DNA of 64,000 bases from Mytilus californianus (Eukaryota > Mollusca > Bivalvia > Mytilida > Mytilidae): the NCBI RefSeq assembly GCF_021869535.1, contig NW_026262712.1, forward strand, positions 107,195,640-107,259,639. The letters are read 5' to 3'. Position 1 is the stretch's first letter. Each line of letters begins with the position of its first letter. The notes below the pieces were generated by a model. It was not told where the DNA came from and made no database searches. It saw only the letters and a list, made by a program, of their open reading frames with translations. Below, piece by piece: positions 11,930-23,352 of this stretch. The position numbers were made by a program, and so were the translations under genes.

Positions 11930-14900
11930 AAATAAATCAGAACCAGTTAATATCAACCTTTACCTAAGAACTAAATAATGGGAATTACTGAACATGTACT
12001 AGAGAAAACTTTAAGTTCATTAGCTTTATAATTTTTCTCTCCATATTTTGATTTTTTTTTATAGATAACATTTAACTAGAAATATTTCAAGTACCTCAAA
12101 TCATCATGATGTGATTTTAATACTTTATCTTTTATGAGCTTTGAGAGTGTGCAAATATCTTTTTTCTTAATTATTATTTTTAAAACTGTCTAGGTCTAAA
12201 TGAATTGCAAACATACCATCATGATTAATGATGTCAATACATTAACAAAATTGTGATAGATTCTACAATACATAAATACAATAAAATATTAGACAAAACT
12301 TACTAGAGACAAATGGTCAAAGTTACAGACACCAACAAAAGACAGGCCCACTTTTCAAGCCACTAGACAACTTTCAAAGGAAGCAAATGTATTTTGATTT
12401 AAAATAGTTCAAAATCTAGGATAACTGATCTATTCTAATGTAAGCTCTTTTCCTTATAAAATTTAGAAATACTAATAGCAATCAGTAATTGAGGAAGCAA
12501 GGAAGCAAGTTTTATTGCCTTTTATGTTAGCGGTTAACTATAGTGATTATACATTACTTATTTTTCTGTAGCTATACAGATGTCCAATTTAATATAAGGA
12601 AATAAAAGATACATAAGATGTGCTTTTGAGACATAATTTTTTTTTCTCGACAAATTGCAAGGAATTATATCTTCTAGAATATACAGATTCTCAGCTTTAT
12701 GAAACTTCATTTCTTCAGATTATTCACATACTGCTCTTCATAGAAATGCAATGCCCCACAATTTTGCATCAAGAACAAATACAGTCTATCGAGGCAGAAA
12801 TAAACATATGTATACATGGATATCTTTATGTAGTTGTGTCTGAAGGATCACATTTTTTCTGCCCCTTTATCAGGAATTTCTGACAGTAGAGTTACTCATA
12901 TTTGCTTACCATTTGTGACTTCCGCATGACAACATCAGAACTTTCTCCATACCAAGACATAATTTTCATCATTCACATTTAAATCTCTACTGTTTTGTTT
13001 TATAAAGCTTAACTTTTTCATGAATTTCACAACAAATGTTTTTCTTATTTCCTTGATTAACTAGACCATGAAATATTTACTTTTCTTAAGATTTAAATAA
13101 CTAGAGTGTTTAATCTCTAATAATGTGAACATCATCAGCATACAATTTATGTCCTGATTTGTGATCTACTTCTTTAAGCTATTAAGCTGGTATGTCCTTA
13201 AACCAACATCTTATATTTCATAATTATAGAGATTAAATCTATTGTCGTAGCAACCATTTACAATCAAATAAATTAGGATATTATAAATGAATTTTAACCT
13301 GTTATATGTCTTTCTGAGTAAAAATTAAACTTTTGGTGAATTGTCAATGTCTTATCCCATAGATTATGAGTTAACATGAAGTCTAGTCACAATTTTCAAT
13401 TTTGTAAATGCTTGATTCAGTGGTGAATTACAGCTAGGCTTTAAATACCTGCTGAAAATACCAAAACTCCTAGTGGAAATAACTACTTTGTAAGTCTCCC
13501 TTTACATTTTTAAAGAGCTTTCTAACTTGAGTTTTTCTTACTTATCTTTGAAAATTGGTTCTTTAATAAAAAAAATGTGAACGGCTATCCAGTATTAAAA
13601 GACTTATGTCATAATAATAAAACTTTAAAGTAAAATGAAATTAAAAAAAAATATCAAATCAATAATTCAGTACACTGAGACATATAATTTCTGGTAATGC
13701 AATTAGAAGTATCTGATGCCAAAACTTTCACCCACTGTCTATCACATTAATAACATTATTCTAACAAGCCAGTTTGGGTTATAATAGTACAGGGTTTGGC
13801 CGCTTGACAAGTGCTTATGTATTTTTATATGAATTATCATCATTTGTTGATGTTGATTACGATATGCATGATAAAACTACCTGTAATATACATGTTATCT
13901 TAATTACAAAGCATTATGTCATTAACTACAATCAATAAATATACTTTTCTGCCAAAAGTACTTATTTTGTATTGTTTGTAATATATTACATATCATTACT
14001 TGTTTTATAGTTATTAACCAAGAAAGGAAAGGGCCAACGATCAAAGAAATTAATCAGATATTGTAAAATGTTGGTTTTTTCAAATCATGCTTTCTACAAG
14101 ATTCACGCCACCAGCATATAGCTAAAAATTTATTACCCCAACTCTTTGAATTCATCTTAACTCATCAGCTTGACATGAAGAACTGAAATCAACTAAAACA
14201 AAGTCACAAAGAACCAATCTAAGGGTATTGGCAGTTACTGAAAGCTAGTTCAAAGCCAATAAGAAGTAATAAATAAACCATATTCTCCCAGACTAAAGTA
14301 TCAATCAGTACACATCCTAAGGATTTAGTGTAAAGATGACCTTGACCTGCAAGAAGGAATTCAACCTTATTTATGACAAATCCTCTGCAAATAGGAATTT
14401 CTACCTTATTAACAACACATCCTCTGGTAGTAGGCAACATTTATACTAGGTATCATTAACATCTCTAATGGCATTCAAAAGTTCTAAAGAGGACACTATT
14501 CAAAATATCTGGATAAGGGTAATTTAAAATTGAACCATGTTTGTGACCTTGACCTAGCAGAAAATTTGCCATCTTTATACGTGACACATCCTTTCGTATG
14601 TGGGAAGCAAAAATGCCAAGCTATGTTATACCATTTAAGGCATTAAACTGTTCTAAGCTGAGGGGAAAAAGCAAAGACAGCTGATGTCTCCAAAGGTTTT
14701 CCATTATTTTCATTTTAGGTCAGTGAAGGTTAAATATTATCAATTCTGCATTAATTGTAAAATGTCCTTGCTTCTGTGTACTTGGAATAAAGTCACTACC
14801 AAGTATGAAACTTTTCTTTTAAAAGGTCTCAGAGGAGTTGCATTCACAAAGTGTCATTGTGTTACAAGGGTAAAAATATTGCCAGTCCTATTAACTCAGG

Positions 14901-15650
14901 TAAGAATTGTCTTATCAAAATGATGGTACAATATAGTCAACTTCACATGATGACAAACAATCCTATGAAATTGCAGAGCTTCCTGTAATACAGTCTCAGA
15001 GAAATTGTCAAATCATACAGTATAGTATTGTCAAGAGAATATGATGACAAATAATTCCATCCAAGTATGCAATTTTCTGACAACCGGTCTCTAGGTATAG
15101 TTGTTGTTTCAGATTGAGGGACAGACAGAGGGAGGAGAACTACAAGTATATATCATCTGGCAGCAAGGAACAACAAAACTTGATTTAAACTGGACATGTG
15201 AATGGTCAATTTACACTAGTTTTCATATCAACAAAATCAGGATTTGAACCTACTATGAAGATGGTTAAAATAGACAAGATCCTGTAAGAACTGGGCAACT
15301 CGGGTAAATCAAGTATCTATTTTTACAGTCAAAATAATAATGAGTAATTTATTTATGTTGTCTACATTTAAACTAAAGTTACTATCCTGTCATTTTAAAG
15401 TCAATAAAAAGAAAATGTACAACTTTGTTAAGTTTTGATATTCTGCCCAGCAATGAGTTACCATAGAAGTCATCAATTAGACATTAAGAGGGTAATTGAA
15501 AATATAAATCAAGATCCCACTAAGTAATCATAATTGACCTTTATAGTAAAGATCAGTGACCTCTGCAGTGTTAAAGTTTAAAAGTGAAAACTATTTGTCC
15601 ACAGTTGCCCAGTGACAATGCTTTATCATATATCTACTGTATACTGTATA
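11930..15650. other. Intron with degraded repeat remnants
   Basis: AT-rich intron upstream of the large exon. Between about 14330 and 15130 there are phrases such as 'gaccttgacct', 'acacatcctctgg' and 'gggacagacagaggga'. They resemble pieces of the element at 42030-42357 ('gacacaccctctgg', 'gacggacagacag'), so a degraded tandem-repeat element is likely. Nothing recognisable elsewhere; the ORF at 12620-12883 has no support. Confidence 0.4.
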
Positions 15651-15659
15651 TAACAGGGT

Positions 15660-15860
15660 TTAAAAACATCAGTTGTTCGACCTGTTAGTCAAATGCGTTT
15701 TGTTAAAATATACTTTTCACTTTTTTGGTCATTTGGAAAATGTTGTTTGTGCTGTATTTAGACCCCTCTACTAAGAAATTTGTTTTACATGCACCCGTAT
15801 AAAAATTGCGGTTTTTATCCAACGCAATCATAGGTTTGAACGTTGTTTTCAATTTAGACT

Positions 15861-15915
<55 letters not shown>

Positions 15916-16075
15916 CTACATACGTACATATAGCCTAGTTGGTCCAGTGGTCTAGAGCGCTGGACACAGTGCAGGCCGTGTTGCCACAATGTCTCAGATG
16001 TAGGGGTTCGAATCCCCTGAGGGAAGATAACTAATTTGCTGATCTAACATTGTTGGGCTAAATTTGATACGAAGT
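15660..16075 (+). mobile_element. tRNA-headed SINE-like element behind a (TA)n tract
   Basis: At about 15935-16025 there is a tRNA-like head. An A-box-like 'tggtctagagcgctgg' is followed about 50 bp later by a perfect T-arm/B box, 'aggggttcgaatcccct' (5-bp stem, TTCGAAT loop). No complete cloverleaf can be drawn, so it is a Pol III promoter head and not a tRNA gene. A non-tRNA body ('ctaacattgttgggct') and an AT tail follow to about 16075. The preceding 200 bp (with 'catgcacccgtataaaaatt') may be part of the same composite unit. It could belong to the molluscan V-SINE group; not shown. Confidence 0.6.
15862..15911. repeat. (TA)n microsatellite
   Basis: About 25 uninterrupted TA dinucleotides directly upstream of the tRNA-like head. 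Confidence 0.95.
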
Positions 16076-16589
16076 ATATATACATATATGTATATAAACC
16101 ACATATAATACTGCAAAGAAAAGGAAAAAGGAACTAGAGGCTCTAAAGAGCTGTGTGGTTCACCTAGGTCTATGTCCATTTTCATCATTGTAGACTACTG
16201 TTTACAGTTTTTCTCTATCTTATTTAGTTTCTGCCCAAAACACAAAAGAAGTAACAAAATACAATCATTTAAGTGCTATCACTCCTATCTACTAACTTTT
16301 TCAGCAGAATTTGACCTGATTGAAGATCTTGTCTGGCAGATCATTTTAGTTATTCAAAGTTTCTATTTATCTTACATAGTTTTAAAGATAATCATGATAA
16401 TAGGCAAAAACGATAAAAATTGGTAAAAATCGTCATTAAAGAGCAATAACTTCAATAACAAGTCAACTGAAGAATTCGACCATAAGACTTATTTGCAGAT
16501 ATTGTCTTTCTGATCACTTTTGCTGTTTAAAATTTCTCTCTATCTGTTGTAGTTTTTAAGATTTGAAGCAAAAATGCAAAACAAGAGTG

Positions 16590-18405
16590 CACACGCTGAA
16601 ATGTCTCGCCTTCTTTACTAATCATTGATATTATGTTGATAGTCCTAAATATAAAGCTTTATTACAACTGTCACATAAACTTAACATTAACCAAGTAAAC
16701 TAAACATTGACCAATGAACCATGAAAATGAGGTCAAGGTCAGATGAACCATGCTAGGCAGGCATGTACAGCTAACAATTCTTCCATACAACAAATAGAGT
16801 TGACCTATTGCTTATAGTTTAAGAAAAACAGACCAAAACACAAAAACTTAACACTGAGCAATGAACCTTGAAAATGAGGTCAAGGTCAAATAAAACCTGC
16901 GTGACTGCCAAATAGATCATAAAATATTTCCATACACCAAATATAGTTGAACTATTGCATATAGTATAAGAAAAACAGACCAAAACACAAAAACTTAACT
17001 ATAACCACTGAACCATGAAAATGAGGTCAAGGTCAGATGACACCTGCCAGTTGGACATGTACACCTTACAGTCCTTCCATACACCAAATATACTAGACCT
17101 ATTGCTTATAGTATCTGAGATATGGACTTGACCACCAAAACTTAACCTTGTTCATTGATCCATGAAATGAGGTCGAGGTCAAGTGAAAACTGTCTGAAGG
17201 GCATGAGGACCTTGCAAGGTACGCACATACCAAATATAGTTGAACTATTGCACATAGTATTAGAAAAAAAGACCAAAACTCAAAAACTTAACTTTGACCA
17301 CTGAACCATGAAAATAAGGTCAAGGTCAGATGACACCTGCCCGCTAGACATGTACACCTTACAATCATTCCATACACCAAATATAGTAGACCTATGGCAT
17401 ACAGTATAAGAAAAACAGACCAAAACACAAAAACTTAACTATAACCACTGAACCATGAAAATGAGGTCAAGGTCAGATGACACCTGCCAGTTGGACATGT
17501 ACACCTTACAGTCCTTCCATACACCGAATATACTAGACCTATTGCTTATAGTATCTGAGATATGGACTTGACCACCAAAACTTAACCTTGTTCATTGATC
17601 CATGAAATGAGGTCGAGGTCAAGTGAAAACTGTCTGACGGGCATGAGGACCTTGCAAGGTACGCACATACCAAATATAGTTGAACTATTGCACATAGTAT
17701 TAGAAAAAAAGACCAAAACTCAAAAACTTAACTTTGACCACTGAACCATGAAAATGAGGTCAAGGTCAGATGACACCTGCCCGCTAGACATGTACACCTT
17801 ACAATCATTCCATACACCAAATATAGTAGACCTATGGCATACAGTATAAGAAATACAGACCAAAACACAAAAACTTAACTATAACCACTGAACCATGAAA
17901 ATGAGGCCAAGGTCAGATGACACCTGCCAGTTGGACATGTACACCTTACAGTCTTTCCATACACCGAATATACTTGACCTATTGCTTATAGTATCTGAGA
18001 TATGGACTTGACCACCAAAACTTAACCTTGTTCACTGATCCATGAAATGAGGTCGAGGTCAAGTGAAAACTGTCTGACAGGCATGAGGACCTTGCAAGGT
18101 ACGCACATACCAAATATAGTTATCTTATTACTTATAATAAGAGAGAATCTAACATTACAAAAAATCTTAACTTTTTTTTCAAGTAGTCACTGAACCATGA
18201 AAATGAGGTCAAGGACATTGGACATGTGACTGACGGAAACTTCGTAACATGAGGCATCCATATACAAAGTATGAAGCATCCAGACCTTCCACCTTCTAAA
18301 ATATAAAGCTTTTAAGAAGTTAGCTAACGCCGCCGCCGCCGCCGCCGCCGGATCGCTATCCCTATGTCGAGCTTTCTGCGACAAAAGTCGCAGGCTCGAC
18401 AAAAA
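16590..18405 (+). mobile_element. Non-autonomous element: start motif, ~150 bp array, GCC tract, hairpin
   Basis: It opens near 16600 with 'atgtctcgccttctttact', whose TGTCTCGCCTT also appears (as complement) at the end of the 63.2-63.9 kb element. The array (about 16680-18180) uses the same ~150 bp monomers as 1-1080. Within it, three monomers form a 440-bp higher-order unit: 'aaacttaactataacc' recurs at 16991, 17431 and 17871. The end is (GCC)n at about 18326-18350 and the hairpin TGTCGAGC...GCTCGACA at about 18364-18402, then AAAA. No transposase ORF. Confidence 0.75.
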
Positions 18406-18640
18406 TGGTAAAAATTGTCACTAAAGGGCAATAACTCTAAAAAGGAGTCGACTAACGATTTCCACTATTTGCCTGATTTGATGATCTTGTCTTGCTGATC
18501 ATTTTGGCAGTTTAAAGTTCGCTCAATAGTTGCAGAGATGATCTTTGTAAAAATTAACTGACGACGATAACGACGCCAGATGACAGATGCCAAGTGATGG
18601 GAAAAGCTCACTCTGCCCTGTGGGCCTGGTGAGCTAAAAT
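18406..18640 (+). mobile_element. Hairpin-ended repeat element (GCTCACC family)
   Basis: Begins 'gtaaaaattgtcactaaagg', contains 'gatgatcttgtcttgctgat' and a GAC-rich piece ('tgacgacgataacgacgcca'). It ends with the hairpin AGCTCAC...GTGAGCT at about 18612-18637 (inner GCCC/GGGC), followed by AAAAT. A sequence related to its body also lies at about 16400-16590, and a matching start motif (GGCTCACCAG) at 52426. It abuts the preceding element. Confidence 0.65.
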
Positions 18641-18649
18641 AATTACATC

Positions 18650-19330
18650 ATTTCTGCTATTTTTCCTTATTAAAATATTTTCAAAAATGTGTGACATTAG
18701 GAGATCATTTTACAAATATAATTTTTTCCTTATAATTGTTTTATATTACTTCCTCAGTTAAGTTCATTTTGTATTTACAAAAAACTTTTTTAGAATACAA
18801 AAAATATTGGCAATTTTAATTAAGATTCTAAATTTGAAATATAATGCTGGCAGAACCTGACATTACTGGAGGGACAGGCTTTACTTTTATTAATGACTAA
18901 AGGCACAAAAACAGGACAGATGACCATCAAATTCAAAGCAGTTCCAGACAAAAAACACAACGATAATGCAAATGCCATGAAACTACTACGTCTGGTTTCA
19001 GACCTGTGTTTCATAAAGAATATGAATTGAGAATTAATGTCATCTATAGATAAAATGGCCTGCTAAAGCAACAAATGAAGAGATCAATGAATATGTCAAG
19101 ATTTCAGAAAAACAAAATTGATTTTAAATAATAGTCTACCAAACTTTGAAAGCATAATTGGACTGAACTTCATCTAGTTCACACTCTGGTAACCTACTTT
19201 GACTTTCTAATTTTGTTACACAGTTCAGCAGCAGAGTATACTACATTTGCATAAACTTTGGAAAAGTAAATGGCACTTCAAGTATTTAGCTTTTACTCCA
19301 CCAGGGACATTACATTTATTAGAGTTTGGT
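18650..19330. other. Intron, nothing recognisable
   Basis: AT-rich intronic sequence. The minus ORF at 18820-19014 has a hydrophobic middle but no recognised family or splice context. Confidence 0.4.
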
Positions 19331-19334
19331 AATG

Positions 19335-20221
19335 TAAAGGATAAGGAGTCCCATTCAGATGGCTGAATGTTTAAATCAGGGTAAAGGATAAGGAGTCCCC
19401 TTCAGATGGCTGAATGTTTAAATCAGGGTAAAGGATAAGGAGTCCCCTTCAGATGGTTGAATGTTTAAATCAGGGTAAAGGATGAGTCCCCTTCAGATGG
19501 CTAAATGTTTAAATCAGGGTAAGGATAAGGAGTCCCCTTCAGATGGTTGAATGTTTAAATCAGGGTGAAGGATAAGGAGTCCCATTCAGATGGCTGAATG
19601 TTTAAATCAGGGTAAAGGATAAGGAGTCCCCTTCAGATGGCTGAATGTTTAAATCAGGGTAAAGGATAAGGAGTCCCCTTCAGATGGCTGAATGTTTAAA
19701 TCAGGGTGAAGGATAAGGAGTCCCATTCAGATGGTTGAATGTTTAAATCAGGGTAAAGGATAAGGAGTCCCATTCAGAGGTCTGAATGTTTAAATCAGGG
19801 TAAAGGATAAGGAGTCCCATTCAGATGGTTGAATGTTTAAATTAGGGTAAAGGATAAGGAGTCCCATTCAGAGGTCTGAATGTTTAAATCAGGGTAAAGG
19901 ATAAGGAGTCCCATTCAGATGGTTGAATGTTTAAATCAGGGTAAAGGATGAGGAGTCCCCTTCAGATGGCTGAATGTTTAAATCAGGGTAAAGGATAAGG
20001 AGTCCCATTCAGAGGTCTGAATGTTTAAATCAGGGTAAAGGATAAGGAGTCCCATTCAGATGGTTGAATGTTTAAATTAGGGTAAAGGATAAGGAGTCCC
20101 ATTCAGAGGTCTGAATGTTTAAATCAGGGTAAAGGATAAGGAGTCCCATTCAGATGGTTGAATGTTTAAATCAGGGTAAAGGATAAGGAGTCCCATTCAG
20201 ATGGTTGAATGTTTAAATCAG
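19335..20221. repeat. 46-bp minisatellite, about 19 copies
   Basis: Unit approximately 'aaaggataaggagtcccatt' then 'cagatggctgaatgtttaaa' then 'tcaggg'. Variants alternate (cccattc/ccccttc; gatggctg/gatggttg/gaggtctg), suggesting a short higher-order pattern in the right half. It lies in the intron about 180 bp past the donor of the 20482-20399 exon and is unlike that exon in sequence. Confidence 0.95.
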
Positions 20222-20235
20222 TGAATCATTAATTC

Positions 20236-20299
20236 ATATATTACTATTATATTATTATTATTATTATTATTATAATTATTATTATTATATTATTATATA
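20236..20299. repeat. (TTA)n microsatellite
   Basis: Imperfect run of TTA/ATT triplets directly after the minisatellite. Confidence 0.9.
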
Positions 20300-20398
20300 G
20301 ATTCCTGTGCAATCTTAGGTGAAGTTTGTTTTGTTTTTAAAGAGGAAAATAGAAGAATACACATGGATACAATCAATATTCAGAGTATTTGCACTTAC

Positions 20399-20482
20399 CT
20401 TTCGTGAGACATTGGGACTTGTTTGTGGTGCTCCTCCACTTTTAACGGAACCAGTCCGTATATTCTTGGGATGTTCTCGTCT
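20399..20482 (-). CDS. ARHGAP39: ARHGAP39 exon: basic/Ser linker, RREHPKNIRTGSVKSGG
   Basis: Donor GTAAGT from 20398 is strong; the acceptor is AG at 20483-20484 (an alternative AG two bases on would break the frame). 84 nt, exactly 28 codons: RREHPKNIRTGSVKSGGAPQ then TSPNVSRK. It joins PVAQT on the upstream side and QRFSRQDS downstream. Linker sequence, basic and Ser-rich; the call rests on splice sites and phase rather than similarity. ORFs on both strands over this exon are shadows running into intron. Confidence 0.78.
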
Positions 20483-20489
20483 CTTTAAA

Positions 20490-22490
20490 CAAAAAACATA
20501 TATTATGTACAATACAGGGGCTAATATGAGAAAGAGACTAATTGTTAATTCCAGATATAATGTGCTCCTTGCAGTAAGATCACCAACTCCCATCACCTGT
20601 ATATAATCCCTCATGTGGATGTAAAAAACACTAGTCCTATTAGTTTCCCCACACTGCATAGATTTACAATATTTTATCAAATGTAAGGTGCCAAAAGCTT
20701 TAATAAAATTTGCATTCTATGTATTTCTTTCCTAAATGTCATAAATATCCAATTAGTATGAACAGTCATAAATATCCAATTTAGGTATATATGCTAATAA
20801 CAGTTACAGTTAAAATCATGATCAATCAGTTATCTCCCTTTGATATTCTTCTAAACCAATAATATCCACTTGAACTATCAAGTAATCCCAACTCAGCATA
20901 ACTCTTCTTCAAATTAAGAAATATCTACATCATTTTTTAAATGCTAATATATGAAAGTTTAAGGATCTTCTCTTATTTCCTTTTTTAATGTGTCTCGTCA
21001 GTTATCATATTTAAGAGTCACATGATACTTTGACTCCAGCGGTAGCTGGGTCGTACTAGATAAATGATAAAGTTTCTTGTTTCTGTATTAGTTGACTATG
21101 TTGACTTTATAATCCACATATCTATAGTACTTCACAAATTATTAATACATCCTTCCTTATCCTTTCCTCCGGAATTTACAACAATGTCCCGTGTTAACAT
21201 TTCACAAACATGTCCTTGAACATGCACAATTATAACAAGTAAACTGTACACAAATTCATAAACGGTTTAAATTATTATAAATGTTAGAATTTGTTATATA
21301 ATATGCCCTATAGAATTTCTTTATTATCTTAATATATTGTATTATTCAAAGTATTTGTCAATGTCGGACACTTTTACAACAGAACTAAGAACTTCTTCCT
21401 TTTAAATATGAAACTGTTGACTTTTAAATTTTTGAATCATACCTTAAACAATTTGAATAAGAAAAATTAAACAAATCAACAAAAAATCTTATTGAAACAC
21501 AAAGATCTTCTATCTGAGTTCTTAGATTACTATCAATTATATCCTTTATATAGTTCAGACACAATTAGCTCATGTGAACCATACCACCACTCCTCACTTC
21601 TAACTTCTTATAATTTGATCCATATTCAATCCATTTGAATGTCTTTCTCAAACCAAACTGAACTTAAGACACTTGTTAGAAAGAAGAATGCAAACATAAA
21701 TAATACTAAGTAATTATTTATTACACAAAAACTCCTAATGTCAAGCCAATACACATTACTGGAATGTAATCAGTAACTTCTATCTCATTATTGAAACAAT
21801 TCAGCACTTTTCACCTCCAAATTTTTTGTATGAATGACGTCTTAAAAGAACAGAGTATTTTATCACATGTAAACATCTGTCTTTACTACATGTAAGACAC
21901 CACATGTAACTATCCATTCTTCTAATACCTAACTTCTTCCCCCTGGGGGACTAATACTTGTCAAAACATAGTAGATCACTAATCAAGCAGTGATCAGACT
22001 AAATTAATTTCTGTGTTATCCCTGATCACATCTGCCTATCTGATACCTCCAGTATCCTTTTGTATTATTCCCCATATGTTTATGTTAATTTTGATGTATA
22101 TAATATATGACAGGTTGTTTTACTCAATAGATAGATGCTTATATAATATTTGTGGTTTATCTATTAGCATAAACATCAAAAGTGTAAATCAGTTTTACTA
22201 TAAATTACCTCTGATTATAATTTGTGACCTTTTGATTACATTTATATGTATACAATTTACATGAATCATAATCTGCCATGCTAGGTTGATTTTTAGTGAA
22301 AAAAAGATCATTTGTCATAAATTGCAATACAACAATTCATATAAACAATTGCTTTTTCCTATCATTGTTTATCATTATTTCTGCATAAAAAAAAAATTTC
22401 TTTTATCTGAAAAATTAGATATTAAAGAGCCTTAAGTGAGCAAGCTTATCCCCTACCCCCTTTTTACATAAATTATGATTTTAAACAGTT
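20490..22490. other. Intron, nothing recognisable
   Basis: AT-rich intron. No repeats or ORFs with support were seen; 22013-22264 is a low-complexity AT ORF. Confidence 0.4.
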
Positions 22491-22770
22491 AAATTGACTA
22501 TCACAAAATTTATTTTTTATTTGACCTAGACCTTAGACCAAGTGACTTGAAAATCAATAGTGATCCTCCCCTTCAAGCTCTATTTATATGTCAGCACATA
22601 TCCAAGTGTAATTGCACCAAGCATAATTGCAATCCCATATAATGCATCCTAAAAAAACTTTTCTGTACAAATTTCAGTCATTTTTTTAGTAACTTTTACC
22701 ATGACCTTAGACATAGTAACATCAAAATTTATAGGGATCTTCCTCTCATTATATGTGACGGTATATCCAA

Positions 22771-23352
22771 ATAAAATGCTCCGCTGGGCGCAGCTTGATA
22801 CGACCGCAGAGGTCGAACCCTGAACAGTTGGGGCAAGTATGGACACAACATTCAAGCTTGATACAGCACTGAATTTGGACTGTGATTAAATATTTGACAC
22901 AGCATAGGTTTCTGACACAGAATGAATGTGGTCTAAGAACTTAAAATTTTTTACTTTACCTATTCAAACCATATCATTATTATTTGCTTTTATATATAAA
23001 TCAGAAATAACCCATTTATAAAATGGAAAATTTTAAAGAAAAAAAAAATCCCTCCCCTAAATTTTTTGAACCCCCTTATGATTCATCACCCCCAAACTCA
23101 ATCCCAGCCTTCCCTTTGTGGTATGGTACCTTGCAGTACAATTTCAGAGAGATCCATACACTTGAACACAAGTTATTGTCTGGAAACTAGAAAAATGCTT
23201 GTTTTTAGGCCCCTTTTTGGCCCCAAATTCCTAAACATTTACAGCAATTACCCCCAAACTCAACCCCAGCTCCCTCTTGTGATATGGAACCTTGTAGTAC
23301 AATTTCATAAAGATCCATACACTTACACACAAGTTATTGTCCTGAAACTAGA
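22771..23352 (+). mobile_element. Copy A of the ATACGACC family, 5' part
   Basis: Starts 'ataaaatgctccgctgggcg' followed by 'cagcttgatacgaccgcaga', the constant 5' end of the family, then a short body without a tandem core. It continues into the ~140 bp 'gatccatacactt' repeat units and is broken at 23352 by copy B. The 3' part resumes at about 25996. No ORF of a transposase was seen. Confidence 0.85.

Noticed and set aside
15935-16025. Functional tRNA gene
   Set aside because: Good T-arm, but no acceptor stem or anticodon arm can be drawn, and a non-tRNA body follows; better as a SINE-like head.
18364-18640. Classical Helitron ends (hairpin plus CTRR)
   Set aside because: CTAA follows some hairpins (18637, 42352) but not others (TCGACAAAA, GTATAAAA, GCATAA), so the Helitron call does not hold for the group as a whole.
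19335-20221. Regular 46-bp repeats as a CRISPR-like array
   Set aside because: No unique spacers; whole units repeat head to tail, and the context is a eukaryotic intron. The same applies to the 40-bp array at 31032-31726.
22771-22830. tRNA-like B box (GGTCGAACCC) at the start of the ATACGACC family
   Set aside because: It lacks one base of the consensus and no A box lies upstream; CGACC/GGTCG is better explained as a small hairpin.
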